From Gammaproteobacteria bacterium (GTDB taxonomy: Bacteria; Pseudomonadota; Gammaproteobacteria; QOAV01): a stretch of DNA of 6,711 nt. The stretch's first letter is position 1. Every line of letters starts with the position of its first letter. Positions 1 through 6,684 of this stretch are shown piece after piece. The DNA is taken from positions 1 through 6,711 of the forward strand of contig JALXFQ010000149.1 of assembly GCA_027067235.1 (NCBI GenBank), given 5' to 3'. The notes under the pieces are model-generated. The model was given only the letters and a program-made list of their open reading frames with translations, did no database searches and was not told the DNA's origin. The position numbers and the translations under genes were made by a program.

Positions 1-346
1 GCTCGCGTTCCTGCGCCCGATCCTCGCCGTCGGTTTCCAGCACCACGACCGGCCCGGTGATGCCGGAAGGGTGCGGCAGCACCCGGTCTTCGATACCGAT
101 GACGGTGCCGGAACTGGGCGCATGCACTGGCGCGCTGATATAGCCCGTGGCCTTGGCCAGGAAATCGCCTTTCAGCACCTTGTCGCCGGCCTTCACCACC
201 GGCTCGGCGGCTTCGCCGATATGCTGGCGCAGCGGCAGATAGAGTTTTTTTGGCAGCGGCAGGTCCGCAATCGGCCGGCCGGTGGACAGATCTTTGTGGT
301 AATCGTCCAGATGCAGGCCGCCGTGAAAGGGATGCAGCTTGCTCAT
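1..346 (-). CDS. rnfC: RnfC/RsxC, ion-translocating oxidoreductase subunit C, N-terminal part only
   Basis: This is the first 115 codons of the peripheral NADH-binding subunit of the Rnf complex; the rest lies beyond the left edge. RnfC takes electrons from NADH (or returns them) on the cytoplasmic face and passes them to RnfB. The visible part matches the family's N-terminal domain. It opens MSKLHPFHGGLHL, and residues about 48-86 form a barrel-sandwich, lipoyl-like stretch (PVVKAGDKV, then APVHAPSSGTV). The flavin/NADH domain and the two 4Fe-4S motifs are not in the window. The ATG is well supported: AGGA (359-356) sits 9 nt upstream, and the start overlaps the rnfB stop as ATGA, which suggests translational coupling. 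The identity is firm. Whether the gene is intact cannot be judged from this window. Confidence 0.95.
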   Translation of the reverse strand, partial: MSKLHPFHGGLHLDDYHKDLSTGRPIADLPLPKKLYLPLRQHIGEAAEPVVKAGDKVLKGDFLAKATGYISAPVHAPSSGTVIGIEDRVLPHPSGITGPVVVLETDGEDRAQERE

Positions 347-915
347 GCCGCCCTGTCCTGCTTGCCGCGCAGACTCAGTGGCAGCGTATCCGGCTCCGGC
401 CACAGCCATTCGTCCACGGTTTTCTTCTTGTCCACCATGTCGATGCAATCCACCGGGCAGGGCTCGACGCAGAGCTCGCAGCCGGTACATTCCGATTCGA
501 TTACCGTATGCATTTTCTTTGCCGCGCCGACGATGGCGTCCACCGGACAGGCCTGCAGGCACTTGGTACAGCCGATACACTGGTCTTCGTGTATGACTGC
601 TATCTTGTCCGATTCGTGTTTGGCGCCTTCGTCATCCAGCGGTTTCGGTTCCACGCCCAGCAGCTCGGCCAGCGCCTTGATCCCGGCCTCGCCGCCGGGT
701 GCGCACAGATTGATATCGGCCTCGCCGGCTGCGATGGCTTCGGCGTAGGGCTTGCAGCCGGTAAAGCCGCATTGTCCGCACTGGGTCTGCGGCAGCAGGG
801 CATCTATCTGGTCTGCCAGCGGGTCTTCCTCGATATGGAAGCGTACCGACGCCCAGCCCAGTATCAGGCCAAGTACAGCGGCCAGCACGGCGAAGACGAT
901 GATGGCTGTCAGCAT
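343..915 (-). CDS. rnfB: RnfB/RsxB, ferredoxin-like Fe-S subunit of the Rnf complex
   Basis: This 190-residue protein is the electron-relay subunit of Rnf, close to the usual length (about 192 in E. coli). Residues 3-20 form one hydrophobic N-terminal helix that anchors it to the membrane. A 4Fe-4S domain follows, with C46, C49, C54 and C71 (motif CGQCGFTGC). After a linker come two bacterial-ferredoxin 4Fe-4S motifs: C113/C116/C119/C123 (CIGCTKCLQACP) and C143/C146/C149/C153 (CTGCELCVEPCP). All expected cysteines are present. A short charged tail rich in Pro and Lys ends the protein. The ATG lies 3 nt after the rnfA stop, and the stop overlaps the rnfC start by 4 nt, so the three genes are surely one operon. 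No good Shine-Dalgarno precedes this start, so translation may depend on coupling to rnfA. Confidence 0.97.
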   Translation of the reverse strand: MLTAIIVFAVLAAVLGLILGWASVRFHIEEDPLADQIDALLPQTQCGQCGFTGCKPYAEAIAAGEADINLCAPGGEAGIKALAELLGVEPKPLDDEGAKHESDKIAVIHEDQCIGCTKCLQACPVDAIVGAAKKMHTVIESECTGCELCVEPCPVDCIDMVDKKKTVDEWLWPEPDTLPLSLRGKQDRAA

Positions 916-918
916 TAT

Positions 919-1494
919 TCAGGCCAGGCCGGAAAAGCCCATGAACGCCATGCTCATCAGGCCGGCGCTGATCAGGGCGATGGGCGAACCCTTGAAGGAT
1001 TCGGGAGTGTCCGAAGCGTCCAGGCGCTCGCGCATGGCGGCGAACAGGGTCAGTATCAGTGAAAAGCCCACGGCCGCACCAAAACCGTACAATGCCGATT
1101 CGACAAAATTATTCTGCTCCTGCACGTTCAGCAGCGCCACCCCCAGTACTGCGCAGTTGGTAGTGATCAGCGGCAGGTAGATGCCCAGCAGCTTGTACAG
1201 CAACGGGCTGGTCTTGTGCACGACCATTTCGGTGAACTGCACAACAAAGGCAATCACCAGAATGAACGACAGGGTGCGCAGATATTCCAGTGCCAGCGGT
1301 TCCAGTATGTAATGCTCAACCAGATAGGAGCAGATGGATGACAGGGTCAGTACAAAGGTCGTCGCCAGCCCCATGCCGATAGCGGTTTCCAGCTTGCGCG
1401 AAACGCCCATGAACGGGCACAGACCGAGGAAGCGCACTAGTACGAAATTGTTGACCAGCACGGTGCTGACCAGAATCAGAAAATATTCACGCAT
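919..1494 (-). CDS. rnfA: RnfA/RsxA, integral membrane subunit of the Rnf complex
   Basis: RnfA is a 191-residue polytopic membrane protein, against 193 in E. coli RsxA, with about six hydrophobic helices. With RnfD and RnfE it forms the membrane core of the Rnf complex, which couples electron flow between NADH and ferredoxin to Na+ or H+ movement. In enterics the same complex (Rsx) also helps keep SoxR reduced. Diagnostic segments are VLVNNFVLVRFLGLCPFMG (residues 12-30, with C26) and LITTNCAVLGVALL (residues 109-122, with C114). These two conserved cysteines are the kind that bind a membrane-embedded Fe-S cluster shared with RnfE. The C-terminus (SMAFMGFSGL) also fits the family. It is the first gene of rnfABC here. 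No Shine-Dalgarno is evident before the ATG, but the start at MREYFLI matches the family N-terminus. Confidence 0.97.
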   Translation of the reverse strand: MREYFLILVSTVLVNNFVLVRFLGLCPFMGVSRKLETAIGMGLATTFVLTLSSICSYLVEHYILEPLALEYLRTLSFILVIAFVVQFTEMVVHKTSPLLYKLLGIYLPLITTNCAVLGVALLNVQEQNNFVESALYGFGAAVGFSLILTLFAAMRERLDASDTPESFKGSPIALISAGLMSMAFMGFSGLA

Positions 1495-1515
1495 TGGGCG
1501 ATAGTAGCCTAAAAA

Positions 1516-1559
1516 AGCGCGAAAGTGCGTTGATGGATGTCATTTTCCCGCTCCGCGCT
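1516..1559 (-). terminator. Possible long-loop rho-independent terminator upstream of rnfA
   Basis: Arms at 1551-1559 and 1516-1524 pair on the minus strand: AGCGCG with CGCGCT, extended by G-U and A-U pairs to about 9 bp. The loop is 26 nt, and a run of T follows (the T6 tract is 1516-1511, its first T being the last base of the stem). It lies between the small membrane protein gene and rnfA, so it could end transcription coming from metG. The long loop and the wobble pairs make it weak, and it may be chance. Confidence 0.25.
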
Positions 1560-1571
1560 GCGGTTCTGCTG

Positions 1572-1790
1572 TCAGCCATCGTGATCAGAGGCTTTCCACA
1601 GCCCCAGCATCAGACCTACCAGCGCGCCGCCGATGAGTCCGGTCACGCCCAGCAGTTTGGGGAGAAATGCGCTTTCCGCCGCATTGGCTGCGTACAACAC
1701 GGGCCAGAGCAAGCCGACAGCCGTGCCCAGAAAACCGCACAATACGGCGGTGACAGCCATCCATGTGAAAAAAATTCTGTATCTGCCCAT
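1572..1790 (-). CDS. Small unrecognised membrane protein with two hydrophobic segments, between metG and rnfA
   Basis: I do not recognise this 72-residue protein. It begins MGRYRIFF. Two hydrophobic, glycine-rich stretches at about residues 6-33 and 44-66 (GLIGGALVGLMLG) look like membrane helices. They are joined by a short loop (ANAAESAF), and the tail KASDHDG is short and polar. That gives a hairpin-like inner-membrane protein with short termini. I chose the ATG at 1790 because GAAGGG (1805-1800) lies 9 nt upstream. An in-frame TTG at 1811 would add seven residues, but it falls inside the heptamer repeat and would bypass that site. The gene lies on the same strand as metG (64 nt downstream of it) and rnfA (77 nt upstream of it). 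A role beside the Rnf membrane complex is only a guess from position. That it is a real gene is supported by the ribosome site, the clean hydrophobic pattern and the lack of another gene here. Confidence 0.7.
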   Translation of the reverse strand: MGRYRIFFTWMAVTAVLCGFLGTAVGLLWPVLYAANAAESAFLPKLLGVTGLIGGALVGLMLGLWKASDHDG

Positions 1791-1799
1791 TATTCGCCA

Positions 1800-1805
1800 C
1801 CCTTC
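1800..1805 (-). promoter_or_regulatory. Ribosome binding site deciding the start of the small membrane protein
   Basis: GAAGGG on the minus strand is 9 nt before the ATG at 1790. The same 9-nt spacing is seen for rnfC and mrp in this window. It lies just downstream of the last heptamer repeat copy, so it is unchanged by repeat number. It favours the ATG over the TTG at 1811. Confidence 0.6.
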
Positions 1806-1806
1806 A

Positions 1807-1854
1807 ACCAATCACCAATCACCAATCACCAATCACCAATCACCAATCACCATC
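1807..1854 (-). repeat. Heptamer tandem repeat, six GATTGGT units plus one degenerate unit
   Basis: Read on the minus strand, 1848-1807 is six perfect copies of GATTGGT (ACCAATC on the plus strand). They are preceded by GATGGT (1854-1849), which is the same unit with one T missing. The array begins immediately after the metG stop codon and ends just before the ribosome site of the small membrane protein. Because the unit is 7 nt, all three minus-strand frames read the same seven codons in turn, and one of them is TGA. The array therefore stops translation in every frame. The plus strand has no stop in any frame, which creates spurious open frames rich in Thr-Asn-His-Gln. Copy number may vary between strains by replication slippage. 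Confidence 0.95.
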
Positions 1855-3936
1855 TCACTTCACCCGCATACCCGGCTGGGCGCCTTCATCCGGACTTAAA
1901 ATCCACAAATCGGCGCCGCCGGGTCCCGTCGCCAGCACCATGCCTTCAGACAGGCCAAAACGCATTTTGCGCGGTGCCAGATTGGCTACCATGACGGTCA
2001 AACGCCCTTCAAGATCTTCCGGAGCGTAGGCGGCCTTGATACCGGCAAATACGTTACGGGTGTTTTCCTCGCCGATATCCAGCGTCAATTGCAGCAGTTT
2101 ATCGGCGCCTTCCACGTGGGCAGCTTTGACGATGCGGGCAATGCGCAGGTCGATTTTGGCAAAGTCGTCGTATTCAATGGTGTCGGCGATGGGTTCGATA
2201 GTTTGCGTCATTTTCGTCCGGGGCTCCTTTTTGACGCCGGCCTTTTGACTGGCGGCTTTCGTTGACAGAGGTTCGAGGTTTTCCCTGCTTGCTTCCAACA
2301 TGGCGTCGATCTTTTTCGGATCAACGCGCTGCATCAGGTGTTTGAACGGGCTGATTTCCATATCCAGCATGGGTTCACGGTCGCTCCACGCGCCCGCGCC
2401 GCTGAGAGAGACCGGCAAAAACGCTTCCACTCTGGCGGCTAGCCCCGGCAACACCGGCGCCAGATACAGAGTCAGCAGGCGAAACAGGTTCAGACCCATG
2501 GAGCAGATGTCCTGCAGTTCCTGCTCCCTGCCTTGTTCTTTCGCCACCACCCACGGTTTCTGCTCGTCGATGTACTGATTGGCCTTGTCCGCCAGCGCCA
2601 TGATTTCGCGCATGGCGCGGTTGTATTCCCGTGCTTCGTACAGCGCGGCCAGCTCATCACCGGCCTGTTCGAACTGCTGGTATAAATCCGGTTCGGCCAG
2701 CGTTGGCGAAAGCCTGCCATCAAAACGCTTGTTGATGAAGCCGGCGCAGCGGCTGGCGATGTTCACCACTTTGCCCACCAGATCACTGTTCACCCGCGCG
2801 CTGAAATCTTCCAGATTGAGGTCGATATCATCCACGCCGGAGCCGAGTTTGGCGGCAAAGTAATAGCGCAGATATTCCGGGTCGAGATGATCCAGCCAGG
2901 TACGCGCCTTGATAAACGTGCCGCGTGATTTGGACATTTTCGCGCCATCCACGGTGAGAAAGCCGTGGCAGTGCACATAATTTGGCAGGCGGTAGTCGGA
3001 GGCGTGCAAAACAGCGGGCCAGAACAGGGTGTGAAAACGCGCGATGTCCTTGCCGATGAAATGCACCAGTTCGGTTTCGTCCCCATTCTCATTCGGGCGC
3101 CAGTACTCGTCGAAATCCAGCCCGGTTTTGGCGCAGAGGTTTTTGAAGCTGGCGATGTAGCCCATGGGCGCATCCAGCCAGACATAGAAATACTTGCCCG
3201 GCGCATCGGGGATTTCAAACCCCCAGTAAGGCGCATTGCGGGAAATATCCCAGTCTCTCAGGCCATCCTCGAACAGTTCTTTCTGTTTGTTGGCGATTTC
3301 CGGCTGTACCGCGCCACTGTCGAGCCATTTGCTCAACATGTCCTCGAAATGACCGAGTTTGAAAAAATACTGCTCCGATGCCTTTTCCACCGGAGTAGCG
3401 CCGGATACTGCCGATACCGGGTTTTTCAGATCGGTGGGACTGTAGGTGGAGCCGCAGGCGTCGCAGGAATCGCCATACTGGTCCGCCGCGCCGCATTCCG
3501 GGCATTCGCCCTTGACAAAACGGTCGGGCAGGAACATTTCAGCCTGCGGATCGTAAGCCTGCTTCACCATGCGCGTTTCGATATGTCCGCGATCGCGCAG
3601 CTTCAGATAGATGCCTTCGGCAATTTCCCGGTTCTCCGGTGAATGGGTGGTGTAATAATTGTCGAACGCCACCTGGAAATCGGCAAAATCGCGGCTGTGT
3701 TCTTCATGGGTCTTGTCGATTAGCTCTTCCGGGGTAATGCCTTCGGCGCGCGCCCTGAGCATAATCGGCGTGCCGTGTGCATCATCCGCGCAAACGTAAT
3801 GGCACTCGTTTCCTTGAATCTTCTGAAAACGAACCCATATGTCTGTCTGGATATATTCCACCAGATGGCCAATATGTATCGGGCCATTGGCGTAGGGCAG
3901 GGCGCTGGTAACGAGAATTTTTCTTTTGTGATCCAT
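1855..3936 (-). CDS. metG: Methionyl-tRNA synthetase (MetRS), with C-terminal tRNA-binding domain
   Basis: This cytoplasmic enzyme joins methionine to elongator and initiator tRNA-Met using ATP. The protein is 693 residues (677 in E. coli) and follows that sequence closely along its whole length. The class I signatures are HIGH at residues 21-24 and KMSKS at 333-337. The zinc knuckle has C145, C148, C158 and C161, the same numbering as E. coli. The anticodon-binding helical domain follows. Residues about 591-693 form the EMAP-II-like tRNA-binding and dimerisation domain (DFAKIDLR, then NLAPRKMRFGLSEGM). A charged Lys-rich linker precedes it. The open frame continues 40 codons upstream to 4056, but I place the start at the ATG that gives MDHKRKILVTSALPYANG, because the E. 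coli enzyme begins at the same place (MTQVAKKILVTCALPYANG). No strong Shine-Dalgarno precedes it. It is divergent from mrp, as in E. coli. Confidence 0.97.
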   Translation of the reverse strand: MDHKRKILVTSALPYANGPIHIGHLVEYIQTDIWVRFQKIQGNECHYVCADDAHGTPIMLRARAEGITPEELIDKTHEEHSRDFADFQVAFDNYYTTHSPENREIAEGIYLKLRDRGHIETRMVKQAYDPQAEMFLPDRFVKGECPECGAADQYGDSCDACGSTYSPTDLKNPVSAVSGATPVEKASEQYFFKLGHFEDMLSKWLDSGAVQPEIANKQKELFEDGLRDWDISRNAPYWGFEIPDAPGKYFYVWLDAPMGYIASFKNLCAKTGLDFDEYWRPNENGDETELVHFIGKDIARFHTLFWPAVLHASDYRLPNYVHCHGFLTVDGAKMSKSRGTFIKARTWLDHLDPEYLRYYFAAKLGSGVDDIDLNLEDFSARVNSDLVGKVVNIASRCAGFINKRFDGRLSPTLAEPDLYQQFEQAGDELAALYEAREYNRAMREIMALADKANQYIDEQKPWVVAKEQGREQELQDICSMGLNLFRLLTLYLAPVLPGLAARVEAFLPVSLSGAGAWSDREPMLDMEISPFKHLMQRVDPKKIDAMLEASRENLEPLSTKAASQKAGVKKEPRTKMTQTIEPIADTIEYDDFAKIDLRIARIVKAAHVEGADKLLQLTLDIGEENTRNVFAGIKAAYAPEDLEGRLTVMVANLAPRKMRFGLSEGMVLATGPGGADLWILSPDEGAQPGMRVK

Positions 3937-4070
3937 GTTGTGATAGGTTCGGCTGCATGCAGGGCCGCGTATTGTGCCACCATGCCTGAATAAAAGGGAG
4001 TGTTTCCAGTTCCACCCGACTTGCAGGCGCGCATGTCCACACAGAATCGCAACCATTGAGGTAACACATC
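3937..4070. promoter_or_regulatory. Divergent intergenic region between metG and mrp
   Basis: This 134-nt stretch must hold the promoters of metG (leftward) and mrp (rightward) if neither is read from further away. I looked for -35/-10 pairs on both strands and found none convincing. It contains a perfect 10-bp palindrome, CTGCATGCAG, at 3953-3962, in the leader or promoter zone of metG. It also contains the mrp ribosome site GAGG at 4058-4061, 9 nt before the ATG. No riboswitch or T-box-like structure is recognisable. Confidence 0.55.
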
Positions 4071-5165
4071 ATGTCCGCAGTGACAGAAGATCAAGTCAAA
4101 GAAGCATTAAAACAGGTTATTGACCCGAATACCGATTCCGATCCGGTCAGCAGCAAGAACGTCAAGAAAATCGATATCGATGGCGACAAGGTCAATATCG
4201 ACCTGGAGCTGGGCTATCCGGCGAAAAGCTGGCAGGACAAGTTCGCCGCGCAACTGAAAGAAAAAGTCGAGGCGCTGGACGGCGTCTCCGAGGCCAGTGT
4301 CAACATCAGCTCCAGGATTGTTTCTCACTCGGTACAGCAGGGCGTGCAGCCCATCGAAGGCGTGAAAAACATCATTGCCGTAGCCTCTGGCAAGGGCGGC
4401 GTGGGCAAATCCACCGTGGCGGCCAACCTGGCTCTTGCGTTGTCCGCCGAAGGCGCCAAAGTGGGCATGCTGGATGCCGATATTTACGGCCCCAGTCAGC
4501 CGCGCATGCTCGGCGTTTCCGGCGCCAAGCCGGAATCAAAAGACGGCCGTTCGCTGGAGCCGATCAATTCCTATCATTTGCAGATCATGTCCATCGGCTT
4601 TCTGGTGGATGAAGACACGCCCATGATCTGGCGCGGACCCATGGTCACCCAGGCGCTGGAACAACTGTTGAAGGATACCCAGTGGAAAGATCTGGACTAC
4701 CTCATTATCGACCTGCCGCCAGGCACCGGCGACACCCAGTTGACTCTGGCGCAGAAAGTGCCGGTATCCGGCGCGGTCATTGTTACCACGCCGCAGGACA
4801 TCGCCCTGCTGGACGCGCTGAAAGGCCTGAAAATGTTTGAAAAGGTTGAAGTGCCAGTACTGGGCATTGTGGAGAACATGAGCATCCACATCTGCTCCAA
4901 CTGCGGCCACGAAGAGCACATCTTCGGCGAAGGCGGCGGTCAGCGCATGGCGGAAGAAGAAGAAGTGGATTACCTGGGCGGCATCCCGCTGGACAAGCAA
5001 ATCCGCGAGCTGGCCGATACCGGCAAGCCCACTGTTGTGGGCGATCCCGACAGCCGCACGGCGGAGATCTATCGGGAAATCGCCCGCCGCGCGGCCGGAC
5101 GCCTCGCCATGCAGGGCAAGGACTACTCAGCGGCGTTTCCCAATATCGTTATCCAGAACACCTGA
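4071..5165 (+). CDS. mrp: Mrp/ApbC, Fe-S cluster carrier P-loop ATPase
   Basis: Mrp (ApbC) is a cytoplasmic ATPase of the MinD/ParA superfamily that binds Fe-S clusters and passes them to target proteins. The protein has 364 residues. Residues about 5-85 form a MIP18-type (DUF59) domain. The P-loop domain then begins with the deviant Walker A motif GKGGVGKST (107-115), with the signature lysine K108. Later motifs are DADIYGPS (switch I region), DLPPGTGD (Walker B region) and TTPQDIALLDA. The CxxC at C275 and C278 (HICSNCGHE) is the pair that holds a bridging 4Fe-4S cluster in the dimer. Compared with E. coli Mrp the P-loop half is nearly colinear, and the N-terminal domain is more diverged. 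As in E. coli Mrp, that domain has no cysteine. The start is supported by GAGG 9 nt upstream. The gene is divergent from metG and closed by the terminator at 5181-5213. Confidence 0.96.
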   Translation: MSAVTEDQVKEALKQVIDPNTDSDPVSSKNVKKIDIDGDKVNIDLELGYPAKSWQDKFAAQLKEKVEALDGVSEASVNISSRIVSHSVQQGVQPIEGVKNIIAVASGKGGVGKSTVAANLALALSAEGAKVGMLDADIYGPSQPRMLGVSGAKPESKDGRSLEPINSYHLQIMSIGFLVDEDTPMIWRGPMVTQALEQLLKDTQWKDLDYLIIDLPPGTGDTQLTLAQKVPVSGAVIVTTPQDIALLDALKGLKMFEKVEVPVLGIVENMSIHICSNCGHEEHIFGEGGGQRMAEEEEVDYLGGIPLDKQIRELADTGKPTVVGDPDSRTAEIYREIARRAAGRLAMQGKDYSAAFPNIVIQNT

Positions 5166-5180
5166 GACGGTTTTACGGAG

Positions 5181-5213
5181 AAAAGCCCGGTCAGCGATGG
5201 CCGGGCTTTTTTT
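5181..5213. terminator. Strong rho-independent terminator after mrp, probably serving smr as well
   Basis: A perfect 10-bp stem (AAAAGCCCGG at 5181-5190 with CCGGGCTTTT at 5201-5210) closes a 10-nt loop, and the T run continues to 5213. The plus strand gives a classic terminator 15 nt after the mrp stop. On the minus strand the same hairpin ends in TTTT (5184-5181), so it can also end the convergent ygfZ-smr transcript. The last five sense codons of smr lie mainly in one arm, and its TGA stop (5193-5191) lies in the loop. Confidence 0.92.
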
Positions 5214-5718
5214 GTGGCGCTGCTTCCTGCCGCAACAACACATAAACCGCCCCGGTGCCGCCATCTTCCGGCTTGCACGAACAAAACGCCTTCACCGCGT
5301 TCATCTGCCGCAGCCAGCTATTGGTTTTCTGTTTCAGGATGCCCGGCCCGTCGCGCCCCTTGCCGTGGATGATGCGCACGCAGCCCAGGCCGCGGGCAGA
5401 GGCTTCGCTGATGAAGGCGCGAATTTCCCGTTCCGCCTGCTGCGCGAACAGGCCGTGCAAATCCAGCTCCGCCCGCACCGGAAACTTGCCCTGCTTCAAC
5501 CTGCGCATGACCGTTTTCTGCACGCCCGGCGCGGTCCAGGACAGCTGCGAGCCGGTTTCGACAAACAGGTTCTCGAACGGCGCATCATCATGGCGGGCGG
5601 CGCTGGAAACATCGCTATGGCGGCGTGGGGCGGGTTTTGGCTTGCGCGGCTGAATCCTGTCCTGCTCCAGCGGCTTGACGCCTTGCATCAGCTTCCTGAA
5701 CAGTTCCGAGTCAGACAC
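5191..5718 (-). CDS. smrB: Smr-domain endonuclease, SmrB-like
   Basis: This 175-residue protein resembles E. coli SmrB (YfcN, 183 residues), a nuclease that cuts mRNA between collided ribosomes so that stalled ones can be rescued. The N-terminus (residues 4-20, ELFRKLMQGVKPLEQD) matches the SmrB N-terminal segment, which contacts the ribosome. A basic, proline-rich linker follows. The Smr domain occupies about residues 82-165. It carries the DLHG motif (D86, H88), the HGKG motif (118-121) and the terminal GGTGAVYVLLR strand. The start is GTG at 5718, 6 nt after the ygfZ stop. A GGA lies 10 nt upstream, inside the ygfZ end, so the gene is probably coupled to ygfZ. The 3' end runs into the shared terminator. 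Smr domains are also found in other nucleases (SmrA, MutS2), so the family is firm and the SmrB subtype is likely. Confidence 0.85.
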   Translation of the reverse strand: MSDSELFRKLMQGVKPLEQDRIQPRKPKPAPRRHSDVSSAARHDDAPFENLFVETGSQLSWTAPGVQKTVMRRLKQGKFPVRAELDLHGLFAQQAEREIRAFISEASARGLGCVRIIHGKGRDGPGILKQKTNSWLRQMNAVKAFCSCKPEDGGTGAVYVLLRQEAAPQKKPGHR

Positions 5719-5724
5719 GGAAGG

Positions 5725-6684
5725 CTATTCCGTCATGCTGTATGGCGGCGGCATCAATTCGATGACCGGGCCACCGGCTTCGCCCAGGCGCACGGTGTTC
5801 TGGCTGGCTGCATGTTTCACCGTCACCAGCAGATCACAGCTATCCGGCGTCTGAACTGTATCCACCACATAGCCCGCCGCCTGGCGCGGTGTATCCTGAA
5901 TGAATATGGCGTCGCCACGGTGGACGCCGGCTTCGGCAGAAGCTTTGCCGCGTACCATGCGCTGTTTTACCTTACCGAGGAACTGGGTGCGGGCAACGAT
6001 TTCCTGGCCGGGGTAGCAGCCTTTTTCAAAAGAGACGCCGCCGAGCAGGTCGAGGTTGAGCATGTGCGGGGTGAAACGCTCCTGCGTTTGCGGCCACACC
6101 GAGGGCTGGCCGGCCTGGATGTCCAGCCAGCGCCACAGATCGCCGCTGGCCGGGCGGGTTTTCTGCGCCAGTCTGGCGCGGGCGTCGCGCAACGCGTCAG
6201 CGGGGCCCGCTATCTGGTAACGCGGTATTTCACCGGGTATACGCATGATAGACAGTTTATCGGCGACTATTTGTGCGTAATCGCCTTGTGGCGGAGACTC
6301 CAGGGCATGGGCGATGTCGCCGCAGACGGCAAAGCTGGTGCGGGTGTCATCGGCGGACAGTGTCACATCCGAACGCAAAACGAACATGCGTAGCCGCTTG
6401 ATGATCGATTCCAGTAAGCTGGCCGGCAGCTCCAGTAAATATTCGCCGTCGGCGGGACAGAAGATACGGAAGATGACCAGCATGCGTCCTTTGGCGGTAC
6501 ACCAGGCGGCAAGCTGGCCCTGGGCAGTGTTTACCTTGTTGATGTCGTTGGTGAGCTGGTTTTGCAAAAACCGGCTGGCGTCGCCGCCGCTGACATGAAT
6601 CAGGCCGCGGTCGGACAGATCCACCAGCAGTGGTTCGCCCGAGTTGGCGATTTCAGGGTTGAATGCTGGCTTCAAGTCGGGCAT
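5725..6684 (-). CDS. ygfZ: YgfZ, folate-binding protein supporting Fe-S enzymes (GcvT-like family)
   Basis: YgfZ is a cytoplasmic tetrahydrofolate-binding protein related to the glycine-cleavage T protein. It is needed for full activity of certain Fe-S enzymes, such as MiaB, especially under oxidative stress. The protein has 319 residues (326 in E. coli). The family signature K-G-C-Y-x-G-Q-E is complete at residues 221-228, with the essential cysteine C223, followed by IVARTQFLGKVK. The N-terminal half has the GcvT-like elements VSGGDASRFLQNQLTND and AAWCTAKGRML. The C-terminus PPYSMTE resembles the E. coli end (LPYSLEE). I keep the ATG at 6684 because the next internal Met is only at residue 68, within the conserved fold. 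Only a poorly spaced GAG precedes it. It is the first gene of a ygfZ-smr pair. Only 27 nt lie upstream before the window ends, so its promoter is not visible. Confidence 0.95.
   Translation of the reverse strand: MPDLKPAFNPEIANSGEPLLVDLSDRGLIHVSGGDASRFLQNQLTNDINKVNTAQGQLAAWCTAKGRMLVIFRIFCPADGEYLLELPASLLESIIKRLRMFVLRSDVTLSADDTRTSFAVCGDIAHALESPPQGDYAQIVADKLSIMRIPGEIPRYQIAGPADALRDARARLAQKTRPASGDLWRWLDIQAGQPSVWPQTQERFTPHMLNLDLLGGVSFEKGCYPGQEIVARTQFLGKVKQRMVRGKASAEAGVHRGDAIFIQDTPRQAAGYVVDTVQTPDSCDLLVTVKHAASQNTVRLGEAGGPVIELMPPPYSMTE

Noticed and set aside
250..1062. A 270-codon open frame on the plus strand
   Set aside because: It is antisense to rnfC, rnfB and part of rnfA, which are certain. It has no recognisable motif.
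1790..1811. TTG at 1811 as the start of the small membrane protein
   Set aside because: It lies inside the tandem repeat and ignores the well-spaced GAAGGG site that serves the ATG at 1790.
1494..1994. Plus-strand open frames encoding a Thr-Asn-His-Gln-Ser-Pro-Ile repeat peptide
   Set aside because: The repeat peptide is just the heptamer array read in the stop-free direction. The flanking parts are antisense to metG and the small membrane protein.
3937..4056. A 40-residue N-terminal extension of MetG, in frame from 4056
   Set aside because: The extension has no similarity to the known MetRS N-terminus and would fill nearly the whole gap to mrp. The E. coli enzyme begins where the ATG at 3936 places the start.
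3937..4070. A sigma-54-like TGGCAC element on the minus strand upstream of metG
   Set aside because: TGGCAC is present, but the GC required at the -12 position with the right spacing is not, so it does not meet the consensus.
4083..4325. Lack of a conserved cysteine in the MIP18-type domain of Mrp, as a possible defect
   Set aside because: E. coli Mrp also lacks the cysteine in the equivalent place, and the P-loop and CxxC motifs that matter for its function are intact.
5035..6393. A 452-codon open frame on the plus strand
   Set aside because: It lies antisense to ygfZ and smr and overlaps the mrp end. Those three genes match known families with their motifs intact. The translation of this frame has no recognisable domain and is rich in Arg, Ala and His, as expected of an antisense shadow in GC-rich DNA.
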